This document shows, in pieces, positions 51,489-60,608 of a stretch of DNA of 64,000 nucleotides (its first letter is position 1; the number at the start of each line of letters is the position of its first letter). This DNA is from Sphaerotilus microaerophilus (GTDB lineage: Bacteria > Pseudomonadota > Gammaproteobacteria > Burkholderiales > Burkholderiaceae_C): positions 3,782,001 through 3,846,000 of the forward strand of contig NZ_AP025730.1 of assembly GCF_023734135.1 (NCBI RefSeq), read 5' to 3'. The notes under the pieces are model-generated. The model was not told the origin of the DNA and made no database searches. It saw only the letters and a list, made by a program, of their open reading frames with translations. Position numbers and translations under genes: made by a program.

Positions 51489-52613
51489 TCAGGCCGGCAC
51501 AGTGTCCCTCGCTGCGGCGTGGGTCGTTTCGACCGCCCGCGCGTCGATCACTGGAATACCGCCCAGCAGACCAAACAAGTTCTTCGGGTTGGCGGGGGCT
51601 GCCACCAAGTCGATGTCCTGGCCCAGTCCGAGCAGACTGGCGGCCTCGTACAGCACGCTCAGGGCGCTGAAATCCTCCAGCGCAAAACCCACCGAGTCGA
51701 ACACCGTCACCTCATCGGCGCTGCGCCGGCCTTCGACCTCGCCGGCCAGCACCCGCCAGAGCTCGGTGACCGGGAAGTCGGCAGGCATCTGCTGCACGTC
51801 GCCCTCGATGCGCGTCTGGGGCTCGTACTCGACAAAGACGCGGCCGCGCTCCAGCACCTGCGGGTGCAGTTCGGTCTTGCCCGGGCAGTCCCCGCCCACC
51901 GCATTCAGGTGCATGCCGGCTGACAGCATCTGCGGCGTCACGATGGTGGCACACTGCTTGTCGGCGGTCACGGTGGTGACGATGTCTGCACCCTCCAGCG
52001 CCTCGGCGGTGCTGCGGCACAAGGTGACGGCCATTCCCTGGCCTGTCAGGTTCTCGACCAGCTTGGCGGTCGCCGCCGGGTCGACATCGAACAGGCGCAG
52101 TGCGCAGATGCCCAGCGCATCGCGCATCGCCAGGGCCTGGAACTCGCTCTGGGCGCCATTGCCGATCAGCGCCATCGTGCGGCAGTTCGGCCGGGCCAGG
52201 GCCCGAGCGGCCACCGCTGACATCGCTGCGGTGCGGATGGCGGTGATCACGGTCAGCTCGCTGATCAGCCGCGGCGCTCCGGTGGCCACATCGGCCAGAA
52301 CGCCGAAGGCCATCACCGTGGGCAGGCCGACGCGAGTGTTGACCGGGTGGCCGTTGACGTACTTGAAGGCGAAGTGCTGCGCATCGGCAATCGGCATCAG
52401 CTCGATCACGCCGTCACTGGAGTGGCAGGCCACCCGCGCGCTCTTGTCGAAGTCGGCCCAGCGCAGGAAGTCGCTCTCGATGCGCTCGGCCACCCGCGCG
52501 ATGCAGGGGCTCAACCCGACCCGGCGCACCCACTCGACTACATCGTCGGTGCCGAGGTGGCGAGTGGTGCGGCAGATGTCTCTGGCGAGCGGGAAGTACG
52601 ATAGGCGGCGCAT
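51489..52613 (-). CDS. Ornithine cyclodeaminase / mu-crystallin family protein
   Basis: A 374-residue NAD(P)-dependent protein. RVACHSSDGVIELMPI, FKYVNGHP, LTVITAIRTAAMSA (substrate Arg region), ALIGNGAQSEFQALAM (Rossmann motif) and VGGDCPGKTEL follow the family. Activities include ornithine cyclodeamination, imine reduction and alanine or lysine metabolism, so the substrate is open. ATG 52613 (MRRLSYFP) is preferred; ATG 52625 is possible. It converges with the Lrp gene. Confidence 0.88.
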   Translation of the reverse strand: MRRLSYFPLARDICRTTRHLGTDDVVEWVRRVGLSPCIARVAERIESDFLRWADFDKSARVACHSSDGVIELMPIADAQHFAFKYVNGHPVNTRVGLPTVMAFGVLADVATGAPRLISELTVITAIRTAAMSAVAARALARPNCRTMALIGNGAQSEFQALAMRDALGICALRLFDVDPAATAKLVENLTGQGMAVTLCRSTAEALEGADIVTTVTADKQCATIVTPQMLSAGMHLNAVGGDCPGKTELHPQVLERGRVFVEYEPQTRIEGDVQQMPADFPVTELWRVLAGEVEGRRSADEVTVFDSVGFALEDFSALSVLYEAASLLGLGQDIDLVAAPANPKNLFGLLGGIPVIDARAVETTHAAARDTVPA

Positions 52614-52824
52614 GGGGTGTCTCATTCCATCGGTGGGGACTGTCGATGGCAGGAGTCTCGAGCCACTTTGATTCATGAAACAGTGGCCAGAATGACTTCC
52701 CTGTGCTGCGCAATAAAGCAAATCGTCAGATCAAAATGACGTATCGAAGACCTGACTCGAATCCCTCACTGGCCGGGCCAGATGACCCATCTTGTCCCAC
52801 GGATCTGATGCGCACAGGTCAATC

Positions 52825-53295
52825 TCACAAGGCATCTCCGCCGTTCAATGGGGTGGAGCGCATCTCCATGCACAACGTTTCCAAACGACTCGATTCAGGG
52901 TGAAATCCCTCATAGACGCGGCACTGTTGCTCATTGGCCGGCAGGTACACCAGCCCAGTCACCCCGACACAGTCGGCCAGGTGCGCCACCCGGTCCGGCT
53001 CCACAAAAGCCACCAGGATTGGCCCTGCCAGACGGCGCACGCGGATCCGCTCGGTGAGCAACTGGATCGTCAAGCCCCGAAGCTCATGGCGGTTGTCGCG
53101 ATCCAGGTTGCGCACCACGTCTTCCCCGAAGACGCTGGCAATTCGCCGATCCAGGCGAGACTTGTCCTGCAGAGCCAGACCCAGCATGTTTGCCCCGGTG
53201 GCGCGAAGCAGTCCCAGGCAGTGTTGGTGGGCGTGTCGCAGGTCGACCTCCGCGTCCGCCCCGACCTTGAGATGAAATCGTTGGTATCGACTCAT
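52825..53295 (-). CDS. Hypothetical protein
   Basis: A 156-residue protein from ATG 53295 (MSRYQRFHLKVGADAEVDL). Its composition is protein-like, rich in Arg, Leu and Asp, but I recognise no family and see no membrane segment. A weak ribosome site precedes it. It lies 157 bp beyond the integrase-like gene on the same strand and may be the outermost gene of the island. Codon use is less GC-biased than in the catabolic clusters, by eye. Confidence 0.5.
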   Translation of the reverse strand: MSRYQRFHLKVGADAEVDLRHAHQHCLGLLRATGANMLGLALQDKSRLDRRIASVFGEDVVRNLDRDNRHELRGLTIQLLTERIRVRRLAGPILVAFVEPDRVAHLADCVGVTGLVYLPANEQQCRVYEGFHPESSRLETLCMEMRSTPLNGGDAL

Positions 53296-53452
53296 GCGTG
53301 ACAGTTGAACATTCAATCCGATTCGTCGATGGTAAGCACACGCCCGATGCAGGCTGCATCGAACGAACCCTGTGCACACGGGGGATGGTCCACACTCTGC
53401 GTTGGACCGGCCCCTACGTCGACCCCCGAACCGCTTGTGGCAGCAATGTTCC

Positions 53453-54409
53453 TCAAATCGGCTCCTCCACCGCCTCCACCAGGCTCGGCCGCGGCCTGGG
53501 CAGCTGCTCGCGCACCGCGCTGCGATCCGCTATGCCCAGCACCAACCCCACCTGGTCCTCATCGGCCCCGCGGTCGTACATCCTCGACATCAGCGTCAAG
53601 CGCGCCGATTGGGTGTTCAGCCCCTTGATGCCGGACAGCCTGAACAGCTTGCGGAAGATCTCCAGCAGCGTCCTGCAGACCTGACGGTTCTGCTGCGGTT
53701 CGCCGTTGGGCGTGATGCGGTAGGGAGTCCCATCGGAGGAGAGGAACAGTGCACTCTCCCCGTCCAGGCCCCGATAGGCCGGCGACTCCCCCAACCCCTG
53801 CCGCCTGGCCAGACGCTCAGCCAGGTAGGCCTGAAGCGCCTCATCGAGCCGGCTGCTCTGAAACAGCAGCGGCCGCTCCCGCCCGTTGATGGCCGCCTCG
53901 GCCCGCAGCCGCGACTGGCGCACCACGCTGCCGTCGGCCAGCAGGTAGTCGCTCACCCGCAGGCGGGCCACCTCCAGCGGCCTCAACCCGGTCGCAAACA
54001 GCAGGTAGTACAGCGCCAGGTCATGCAGGGGCCGGCTGCTGCGCAGGCGGATGCGCCCTGCACCCTGGTTGACTTCGGCCGCACTCAGCACCCTTGCGGG
54101 GCGGGCGCCGGAGGCGTCCCGCGGCGCAAAGTCATCCAGTGCTCGCAGCACCGCCTCGCGGTGCAGGCGCAGGCGCCTCACGAAGGTGGCGCCCTCCTCC
54201 CTCAGTCCTTCCACCCCCACCACCTGCGTCAACTCGACCGCCACGGTCTTGATGCGGCGCTCCACGGCCGTGCGGGTGAGGCCGTGGGCCTGTGCCACCG
54301 TCTCATAGGTGCTGCCATGCACGACCGAACGCAGCATGTCGATCGACTGACTCAGGCTGCCCGCATTGCGACGGTGCGTGCCACTGAAGGTGTGTGCAAG
54401 TTCATCCAT
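53453..54409 (-). CDS. Degenerate tyrosine recombinase/integrase-like protein
   Basis: A 318-residue protein from ATG 54409, with GGGAGGAC upstream. A helix-turn-helix (YETVAQAHGLTRTAVERRIK) lies near residue 35. The middle and C-terminal parts resemble a phage-integrase catalytic domain: ATGLRPLEVARLRVSDY holds box I Arg and NTQSARLTLMSRM corresponds to box II, with Arg but without the usual His. Where the catalytic Tyr should be, the protein reads LGIADRSAVREQLPRP with no Tyr. It may therefore bind DNA without cutting, or work by another route. Confidence 0.7.
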   Translation of the reverse strand: MDELAHTFSGTHRRNAGSLSQSIDMLRSVVHGSTYETVAQAHGLTRTAVERRIKTVAVELTQVVGVEGLREEGATFVRRLRLHREAVLRALDDFAPRDASGARPARVLSAAEVNQGAGRIRLRSSRPLHDLALYYLLFATGLRPLEVARLRVSDYLLADGSVVRQSRLRAEAAINGRERPLLFQSSRLDEALQAYLAERLARRQGLGESPAYRGLDGESALFLSSDGTPYRITPNGEPQQNRQVCRTLLEIFRKLFRLSGIKGLNTQSARLTLMSRMYDRGADEDQVGLVLGIADRSAVREQLPRPRPSLVEAVEEPI

Positions 54410-54540
54410 GCCGTCCTCCCTTCGGAACCGATAGGCTCTCGCCGCGACCCCAGCGCGACCGGATGGATGCTGCCCACACAACGACGCGAGAACGACGTGG
54501 GAGACCACCCCAGTCCGTGCGACCCCGACGCCGGCCAAGC

Positions 54541-54620
54541 CCCTTTATCAAAGGGCAGGATGCGGCCAACGGGCATCCCACCAAAGGGGGAACTTTGGGG
54601 GTGTCAGGTGGTGAACCACC
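54541..54620. repeat. Cluster of three successive hairpins between integrase and AlpA genes
   Basis: CCCTTT-ATC-AAAGGG (54541-54555), CCAAAG-N6-CTTTGG (54581-54598) and GGTGGT-GA-ACCACC (54607-54620) follow each other in 80 bp. The 300-bp gap 54410-54709 holds no gene. The structures could be recombinase sites, a terminator pair or a structured RNA. Confidence 0.5.
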
Positions 54621-54709
54621 CCCCGCCGGCATCCCTCCAACGAGAAGCGTCGCTGGCCGCTGCACACACAGGCGCAACCCCTGCCGATACGGCGATGGCA
54701 GAAGGACTG

Positions 54710-54982
54710 TCATGACCGTCCCCCTTGCTCACCTATCCAGTGATGAACGTCCACGGCCCGCCAGACGGTGACCCGCTCGGAGAGCTTCACCGGCAAGGGG
54801 AAAGTGCCGGCCTGGACGCGGCGCCAAAGGGTGGACTTGGAGATCGGCACCAGGCCCAGCACCTGCGGCTGGCGCAGGAAGCCGGCGACCGGTGTCTGGG
54901 CCGGCGTGGTGGACGGCGCTGGCGCCACCGGCAAGGCTGCGCCCGGGGTTGGTGAACGAAGTGGGGTGGAGTGTGGAGACAC
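54710..54982 (-). CDS. AlpA-family DNA-binding protein (excisionase-like)
   Basis: A 90-residue protein. A Pro/Ala-rich N terminus (about 30 residues) precedes the AlpA/MerR-like winged helix: FLRQPQVLGLVPISKSTLWR, then RRVQAGTFPLPVKLSER and WRAVDVHHWI. AlpA proteins act as excisionases or as regulators of integrase genes in islands. It is read in the same direction as the integrase-like gene 300 bp downstream, and the hairpins at 54541-54620 lie between them. Confidence 0.85.
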   Translation of the reverse strand: MSPHSTPLRSPTPGAALPVAPAPSTTPAQTPVAGFLRQPQVLGLVPISKSTLWRRVQAGTFPLPVKLSERVTVWRAVDVHHWIGEQGGRS

Positions 54983-55310
54983 GATCGAACCTCCGATCGG
55001 CGCATTGCCTACATCGGGCTTGACCCGCTCTGTTTCGGAGGTGCCAGGTCACGAAGGCAGCCGCCGATGAGGGACCGGTGCATCGTCCGTGTCGCGGTGG
55101 TCCCGCGAAGTCGACACGGCGCTGGGGCAAAGGAGTGGACCGAGGGTCCAGGGACGAGGCGACGGGTGCAGCGACGGCAGGTCGCATCACGCACACGAAG
55201 ATCGGGGCAGGTATCGACTGCAACGCCGACGGGTCCGGCAGGAGGTCATCAGAGTGACCATGGACATCCGCGGAAGGGATCGATCGGGCGATCGATCCAG
55301 CACCACCAGC
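54983..55310. other. Intergenic region with a 22-bp inverted repeat
   Basis: These 328 bases upstream of the AlpA gene hold no convincing gene. GGATCGATCG-GG-CGATCGATCC at 55277-55298 is a perfect repeat with 10-bp arms, 13 bp beyond the stop of the DUF1845-like gene. It could be a terminator for that gene or an operator for alpA. CATCGTCC at 55081 is probably a chance match to the catabolic motif. Confidence 0.5.
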
Positions 55311-56177
55311 CTAAGGCGCAGGACTGCCGTGTTCAAGCGCCAGCGCGGCGTCGCCGCCCAAACTGGGCAGCGGTTCGGGCGCTTGAGGTGGCGACTCCGC
55401 TTCACCCGGTTCATCGACACCCTGGAACATCCCGTCAATGAAGCCATCAGTGACGAGCGGAGGGTCGGGGGCTGCGTCCGCGGCCGGGACCTGTTGCTCA
55501 TCCGGATCAACTTGCCCCTCCGCATCGATCCCGTCGACCGCCTGGCCCTGCGCCCCGGCAGCCTGACGGGACATCTGGTTCATCCGCCTGCGCAGCGCCG
55601 TGGCCTGGCTGCGGGCACCGTTGGCCACGTTGCGCACCTGCCGCTTCAGGGCGGCCCGCTGGCTGTCCAGCTGCTGCGCACTGAGCACCTCATGGATCTC
55701 CAGGGTCTGCAGCAGGGGCATCAGCTGATCGAGCTTGCCCAGCACCTCCAGGTAGCGGCGACTCAGGGAGGACAGCACATGCACTTCCAGCTCCAGTGGC
55801 AGGGCATCGTAGGTTGCCGGCGCGGTGATGCCATGGGCCCGGAACAGCACCTCAGCCTCATCGATGGCCCGGTTCAGCTTCTCGGTCACCTGTTCGAGCT
55901 GGCCACGCAGCGCCAGCTCGATGCGCGTGATCTCGTCGGCGTCGATGCGGGTGCGGGCGATCACCGAGATGAAGTGGGTGTTCAGCTGCAGGGTGTTGAA
56001 CATGCGCACGAACAGCCGTTTGCCCTCGGCGCTGGTGAAGCGCACCGGCATCTTGACGCTGGCCGCTTCGATGCGCCGGAAGTCGGCCTGGGCCTGTCGA
56101 GCCAGGATGCGGGCGTTGACCCCGCCATCGTCCACCTTGACGATCTGCAGCTCGGCGCTGCCGTTGCTGACGCTCAT
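55311..56177 (-). CDS. ICE protein of the DUF1845 / PFL_4669-like group
   Basis: A 288-residue cytoplasmic protein from ATG 56177, with AGGAGG 8 bp upstream. The N-terminal 170 residues (FRRIEAASVKMPVRFTSAEG, KRLFVRMFNTLQLNTHFISV) recall the integrating-conjugative-element protein family PFL_4669 (DUF1845). A basic helical stretch follows (RQVRNVANGARSQATALRRR), and the last 85 residues are acidic and Pro-rich. Function is unknown. It is divergent from the plus-strand ICE genes. Confidence 0.6.
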   Translation of the reverse strand: MSVSNGSAELQIVKVDDGGVNARILARQAQADFRRIEAASVKMPVRFTSAEGKRLFVRMFNTLQLNTHFISVIARTRIDADEITRIELALRGQLEQVTEKLNRAIDEAEVLFRAHGITAPATYDALPLELEVHVLSSLSRRYLEVLGKLDQLMPLLQTLEIHEVLSAQQLDSQRAALKRQVRNVANGARSQATALRRRMNQMSRQAAGAQGQAVDGIDAEGQVDPDEQQVPAADAAPDPPLVTDGFIDGMFQGVDEPGEAESPPQAPEPLPSLGGDAALALEHGSPAP

Positions 56178-56668
56178 GCCTGCCTCCTGAAGCGATGCCC
56201 CATCGTCCAACGCGAGGCCTGTGACCTCCACCGTGAATGGCCCCCAAATGCAGGCGGTTTCGGGATCGGTGGGGGATGAGGCGACGCCCATGGGTTGATC
56301 CGGGGCTCCAGCGGGACTAAGGTTCTGACCCAGCAGCAGCTGGCCCTGCGTCATCAGGCGAGCCCCGGAGACCCCGGTACAGCAATGCCACCCTGGCACG
56401 GCTGCACCCTCTGGCAACGCCATGTTGCCGAATCCCGCACCGCAGGCTTTTCAGGCCAGGGATGCGCACCCGCAGCGCCCTGCCCTGTGAAGCCTGTTCC
56501 CACCGGTCGCTGGCCCGTCCTTCTCTTATCTGCGCCGGCCTACCTGGCGCCTGCCAGCCTTGTCCAGCCCTTGCGGCAGCCGCCCGTCCAGGTCGGCATC
56601 TCATCCACCCTCGGGGGCTCGTCGCCCCGTCGGGTTGCATGTGGCCTCCGCCCTCTCCCGGAGGTTCC
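56178..56668. promoter_or_regulatory. Divergent intergenic region of the ICE
   Basis: This 491-bp gap between minus- and plus-strand ICE genes carries no supported gene. GGCAAC-GCCAT-GTTGCC at 56413-56429 is an inverted repeat with 6-bp arms near the centre and could be an operator. Promoters for both directions are expected here, but I could not assign boxes. Confidence 0.4.
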
Positions 56669-57217
56669 ATGCTTCTGTCTCAAGCCTGTCATCGCGGTCA
56701 TGACGCTTTCCCCGGCTTTGCCGATAGCCTGTTCCCACCAGGCCCTGATCACCCCTCCGACTCAGGCGACGCTGCGGCGGAGGCTGGCGCCGAGCCGCCC
56801 TTTGAATGGAGCGACGAAGAAATCGTCCTGCTCCAATGGCGCCTGTTGCAGGAGATCGAACGGCTGACCGATCCGGCCACGCCGCTGGAAGAAAAGCTCG
56901 ACACCCTGCGCTGGGTCTTCACCGAACGGCACAAGGAGGACCGGCCGTTCTCCTTCGTGCGCTGTCTGCACGTGGTGGGCTGCAGCCCGTTGTCACCGAT
57001 TGCCTACTGCGGTCTGGTGGATGCGGAGGTGCTGCGCGACCACATCCGCGCCGGTCTTCATCACTGGCTGGGCGCCACGCTGCAGCGCTATCCCCTGTGG
57101 GTGCGCGAGGCCATCGCCCAACGTCCCGAATGGGTCGAGTCGCAGTTGCTGCGCAACCCGCAGTGGCTCAACGAACAGGTGCTGCAAGTACGTCTTCAGG
57201 GCGACCTGTTCGCCTGA
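56669..57217 (+). CDS. Hypothetical ICE protein, 182 residues
   Basis: A cytoplasmic protein from ATG 56669, with CGGAGG 4 bp upstream. I do not recognise a family. An acidic start (PFEWSDEEIVLLQWRLLQEI) leads into a helical middle (LTDPATPLEEKLDTLRWVF) and a Trp/Arg-rich C-terminal half (YPLWVREAIAQRPEWVESQL). First of three plus-strand genes ending at the GHKL ATPase, with gaps of 56 and 110 bp, so it is likely part of one transcript. Confidence 0.65.
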   Translation: MLLSQACHRGHDAFPGFADSLFPPGPDHPSDSGDAAAEAGAEPPFEWSDEEIVLLQWRLLQEIERLTDPATPLEEKLDTLRWVFTERHKEDRPFSFVRCLHVVGCSPLSPIAYCGLVDAEVLRDHIRAGLHHWLGATLQRYPLWVREAIAQRPEWVESQLLRNPQWLNEQVLQVRLQGDLFA

Positions 57218-57273
57218 GTCGTGCCGAGGGCCCCGTCATCCGACTTCATTCGCCTTCCTCCAAGGAGCACACC

Positions 57274-57594
57274 ATGCCCCAGTTCACCTGTGAACACCCG
57301 CTGCCGCTGCGGCTGTGCCAGGTCACGCCTGACGACGACCTCGGCGAGTTGGTGCAGACCCAGGAAGTTCGCACCGGCCGCAGCGGCCGGCTGTTCCTGA
57401 TCCTCGGTGCCGAGCGCCTGCCCTACCAGGTGCACAGCCTGCCGGTGGGTGCCCATCTCGGGCTGCGCATCGACCGGCTCGACGCCCAGGGCCGTCCACT
57501 GCATTCCCAGTGCCTCACCCGCGCTGCGTTGCCGCGCCACGCCCTCGGCGAGGCGCAGGCCACTGGCCAGTTGTTCACGCCGTCGCTGCCGTAA
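57274..57594 (+). CDS. Hypothetical ICE protein, 106 residues
   Basis: A small protein from ATG 57274, with AAGGAG 8 bp upstream. It looks beta-rich (RSGRLFLILGAERLPYQVHS, HLGLRIDRLDAQGRPLHSQ) and has no membrane segment. No family is recognised. It lies between the 182-residue protein and the GHKL ATPase and probably belongs to the same transcript. Confidence 0.65.
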   Translation: MPQFTCEHPLPLRLCQVTPDDDLGELVQTQEVRTGRSGRLFLILGAERLPYQVHSLPVGAHLGLRIDRLDAQGRPLHSQCLTRAALPRHALGEAQATGQLFTPSLP

Positions 57595-57704
57595 GCAGCC
57601 GACCGCTCTGCCCTCTCTGCTCTCCCCTCCCCGCGCGGGCCCGACCCGCCGGGTGCGGGCCGGCTCGGGGCCTGTTCCCTCCACTTGTTGATCGAGGAGT
57701 TCCC

Positions 57705-59369
57705 ATGAAGATCCAGGTCCGCATCGATGCCGCTGGTGCCCTGCGCAACCAGCGCTTTGCTTTTGCACACCGCGACACCCTCGTGCTCGAGCTGCTGCAG
57801 AACGCCCGCCGCGCGGGCGCCACGAACATCGAGCTCCACTTCGACGCCGCAGCCCGCCGCCTGAGCGTGGCCGACGATGGCTGCGGCATCGAGGATTTCC
57901 AGACCCTGCTGACCCTGCACCAGTCGGGTTGGCAGGCCGAGCCCATCCGTGAGGAGCACCCCTTCGGGGTGGGCTTCTCAAGCTGCCTGTACGCAGCCGA
58001 GCGCTGCATCGTGCGCTCCAAGGGACGGTGCATCGACTTCCTCACCGAAGCAGCGCTGGCGCTGGAGCCGATCGAGGTCCAGCCCGATGCCGCCTCGTCC
58101 GGGTGTCCAGGCTGCCAGGTCGAACTGCACGGCGTCCACTTGGTCGAGCTGGAGCAGCGCATCGAGAGACTCTGCGAAGGCTTTCCGGTGCCCATCCATT
58201 TCAATGGACGGGCGCTGGAGCGACGCTACGCGATCGACCGACTGCAGGCGGTGCCGACCCCGGTGGGCCTGGTGCAATTGGCGGGCCGGTACGACGGCCG
58301 GCACAGCCGCGAGTGCCTGGTCTACCTGCAGGGCATCTGTGTGCTGCGCCCGATCTGGTGGGACGCCGACCGGGTCAACATCGTCCACCTGGACGCAGCT
58401 CAGTTCCTGGCTCGCCTGCCCGATCGGGTGAGCCTGTTGGATGAGGACCTGCAGGGCCCGCGCATCCAGGCCGCGCTGGGGTCTGCCTGGCGCGAAGCCC
58501 TGGTGGCGGCCAAGGCCCGGCTGAGTGCCGAGCGCTTCGTCGCTGCCTATTTCCAGGTGATGCGACAGTGGGGTCACCGGGACCTGCTCAACGACCTGGA
58601 CCTGCTGCCGGCCGAGCTTTGCCAGGCCATCGTAGGCTATCCGCACCAGCAGGCCGACGGCGCCTGCGACTTCCTTCAGGCACTCGACCGCGCCCCGTCA
58701 CGGGCGGCCATTGAGGGCGGCAGCTGCACGTTGGTGAACCTGGGACCGCTGGACGAGTTCAATGCGGCGCGCTGGATGTTCGCCCGCCATCGAGGCCACC
58801 TGGTGGTCGATGCGGTCTGGCTGGACCCTGGGCACTGGGCGCATCGCTGCATCCAGGACCTGGAATCGCAGGAAGTGGAGCTGCAGGCGATCGATGAACA
58901 CACCCGCAGCAGCTTCGAGGGCCGCTGGCTCTGGGCGCCGGTGGTGCTCTGCGACAGGCTGCGGATCCAATCGGGGGACATCAGCACAGAGGTCTCGTCT
59001 GAAGGCGTCGGCCATGACGGCACGCTGTACATCCCGGCCGGCGAAGCCAGTGGTCGCGCGCTGCGGCAGCTGTCGCGCTACCTGGATGAAAACGACCTGT
59101 CGCTGGACCACGAGCTGGGCGAGGACCTGCAGGCGCTGGCCGACCTGCTGCGCCGGTTGCGCTCCGCCGACCCGGTGCAGACCTTCGACTCGCTGCTGGC
59201 CGAGCTGCGGCTGGGGCAGTACCCGCTGCTGCGGGGCCGCAGCTTCCGGGTGTCGATCGGCATCGGGAACGGCAACGGCAACGGGGATCAGCCCGGCCAC
59301 TCGGTGGAATGCGATCCGGTCATCGACGCTCCAACAGAGTTTTCGGGAGACTCGCATGCTGCGCACTGA
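57705..59369 (+). CDS. GHKL-type ATPase (Hsp90/MutL-like fold)
   Basis: A 554-residue protein from ATG 57705, with GAGGAG upstream. The Bergerat ATP fold is clear: N-box ELLQNARRAGAT (29-40), G1 DDGCGI (57-62) and G2 FGVGFSS (87-93). The rest (about 95-554) matches no domain I know and includes a Gly/Asn-rich stretch (GIGNGNGNGDQ) near 525. GHKL proteins of this type occur in conjugative and defence islands, where they may remodel proteins or DNA complexes. It overlaps the primase gene by 14 bp. Confidence 0.8.
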   Translation: MKIQVRIDAAGALRNQRFAFAHRDTLVLELLQNARRAGATNIELHFDAAARRLSVADDGCGIEDFQTLLTLHQSGWQAEPIREEHPFGVGFSSCLYAAERCIVRSKGRCIDFLTEAALALEPIEVQPDAASSGCPGCQVELHGVHLVELEQRIERLCEGFPVPIHFNGRALERRYAIDRLQAVPTPVGLVQLAGRYDGRHSRECLVYLQGICVLRPIWWDADRVNIVHLDAAQFLARLPDRVSLLDEDLQGPRIQAALGSAWREALVAAKARLSAERFVAAYFQVMRQWGHRDLLNDLDLLPAELCQAIVGYPHQQADGACDFLQALDRAPSRAAIEGGSCTLVNLGPLDEFNAARWMFARHRGHLVVDAVWLDPGHWAHRCIQDLESQEVELQAIDEHTRSSFEGRWLWAPVVLCDRLRIQSGDISTEVSSEGVGHDGTLYIPAGEASGRALRQLSRYLDENDLSLDHELGEDLQALADLLRRLRSADPVQTFDSLLAELRLGQYPLLRGRSFRVSIGIGNGNGNGDQPGHSVECDPVIDAPTEFSGDSHAAH

Positions 59370-60378
59370 CGCTGCTGCCTCGGCCGCCCGCCTCGACGCG
59401 GTGCGGCTGCGGGCCCAGGGCCGCTGGAGCGAGATCCTGCCCCGACTGGGTGTGGACCCGCGCTGGCTGTCCCGACGCAACCAGCCCTGCCCGCGCTGTG
59501 GCGGCACCGACCGCTACCAGTACACCGACAAGTTCGGCGAAGGCAACTACCACTGCCGGCACTGTGGCCCCGGCGGCGGCTTCAAGCTGCTGCAGGCCAC
59601 CACCGGGATGGGCTTTGCGCGTGCGCTCCGGGAAGTCGAAGCCTGCGTGGGGCTGCTGCCCCTCGTTCCTGCTGCGACGGCACAGGCCCCGGCGCCTTCC
59701 TCGGCCTCCATGAAGCAGCTGGTGCAGCGCATCTGGGACGAAGCCGCCCCAGTGACCAGCGGCGACGCGGTGGATCGCTACCTGCGCGGGCGGGGCCTGG
59801 CGCTGCCGGTGTTCCCTGCGGTGCTGCGCTTCCATCCGGCATTGGGCTACTACGCCAAGGACGAGGCCGGCCGGTCGCGTCGTGTGGCCGAGTACCCGGC
59901 GATGTTGGCCTGCATCCAGGGGCCGGATGGCCAGGCCGTGACGCTGCACCGCACCTACCTGGACGGCGGGGGCAAGCTGCATGCGGCCGATGCCAAGAAG
60001 GTGCTCTCCGGCGGCCTGCATGGCGCCGCGGTGCGCCTGTACGAACCGGGCGAAGGCCTGGCGATTGCCGAAGGCATCGAGACGGCGCTGGCGCTGCACC
60101 TGGCCACCGGCAAGCCGGTCTGGGCGGGCCTGAACGCCGGAAACCTGGACAAGCTCTGGTTGCCTGCCGGGCTGCGCCGGGTCGATGTCTACGCGGACAA
60201 CGACGCCGACGGCGACTTCGCGGGGCAGTGCGCTGCCTTCGCGCTGGCCCGGCGGCTGCGTCGCGAAGGCAATGGCGAAGGCGACCGACAAGTCAGGGTC
60301 TTCGTGCCCCGACATGCAGGCGCCGACTGGGCCGATGTGTGGTGCCGGCGCTCGCTGATCACTGGGGCGCCGGGTTGA
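59356..60378 (+). CDS. Toprim-domain primase with zinc ribbon (phage P4 type)
   Basis: A 340-residue protein. A zinc ribbon holds Cys45-x2-Cys48 (CPRCGG) and Cys67-x2-Cys70 (CRHCGPGGG). The Toprim domain follows at about 225-310, with AIAEGIETALAL (Glu) and VDVYADNDADGDF (Asp-x-Asp). This pattern is that of P4-alpha-like and plasmid primases, without the helicase part. It would make primers for replication of the transferred strand. The start overlaps the GHKL ATPase stop, linking the two functionally. Confidence 0.85.
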   Translation: MLRTDAAASAARLDAVRLRAQGRWSEILPRLGVDPRWLSRRNQPCPRCGGTDRYQYTDKFGEGNYHCRHCGPGGGFKLLQATTGMGFARALREVEACVGLLPLVPAATAQAPAPSSASMKQLVQRIWDEAAPVTSGDAVDRYLRGRGLALPVFPAVLRFHPALGYYAKDEAGRSRRVAEYPAMLACIQGPDGQAVTLHRTYLDGGGKLHAADAKKVLSGGLHGAAVRLYEPGEGLAIAEGIETALALHLATGKPVWAGLNAGNLDKLWLPAGLRRVDVYADNDADGDFAGQCAAFALARRLRREGNGEGDRQVRVFVPRHAGADWADVWCRRSLITGAPG

Positions 60379-60608
60379 AGTTTCCGATTTGACTTTCTCC
60401 ACTGGCAGCTGTCAGGCCAGGCGCTGCAGGCCCCCACCCGAGCGCAAAGACAGCCTTGAAGCACGCCGTGCGGCCCCTTTGGGGATGAAGCACGGCCCGG
60501 GCCGGACCCACGGCCCAGACATGACCTTGCCCCTTCATTTCATCCACCCCGCGGGGTTCCCCCGCGATGGCGGCGGGCCCCGCACTGTCTTCTCACGAGG
60601 AGCCTCAC

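Noticed and set aside
52740..52780. GACTCGAATCC resembling a tRNA T-loop, possible attachment site for the ICE
   Set aside because: The flanking bases do not form the 5-bp T stem and no acceptor, anticodon or D arm is seen.
55081..55088. CATCGTCC, as in the catabolic operator pattern
   Set aside because: The second half-site is absent and the 8-mer is common in this DNA; the same holds for copies at 37942 and 56211.
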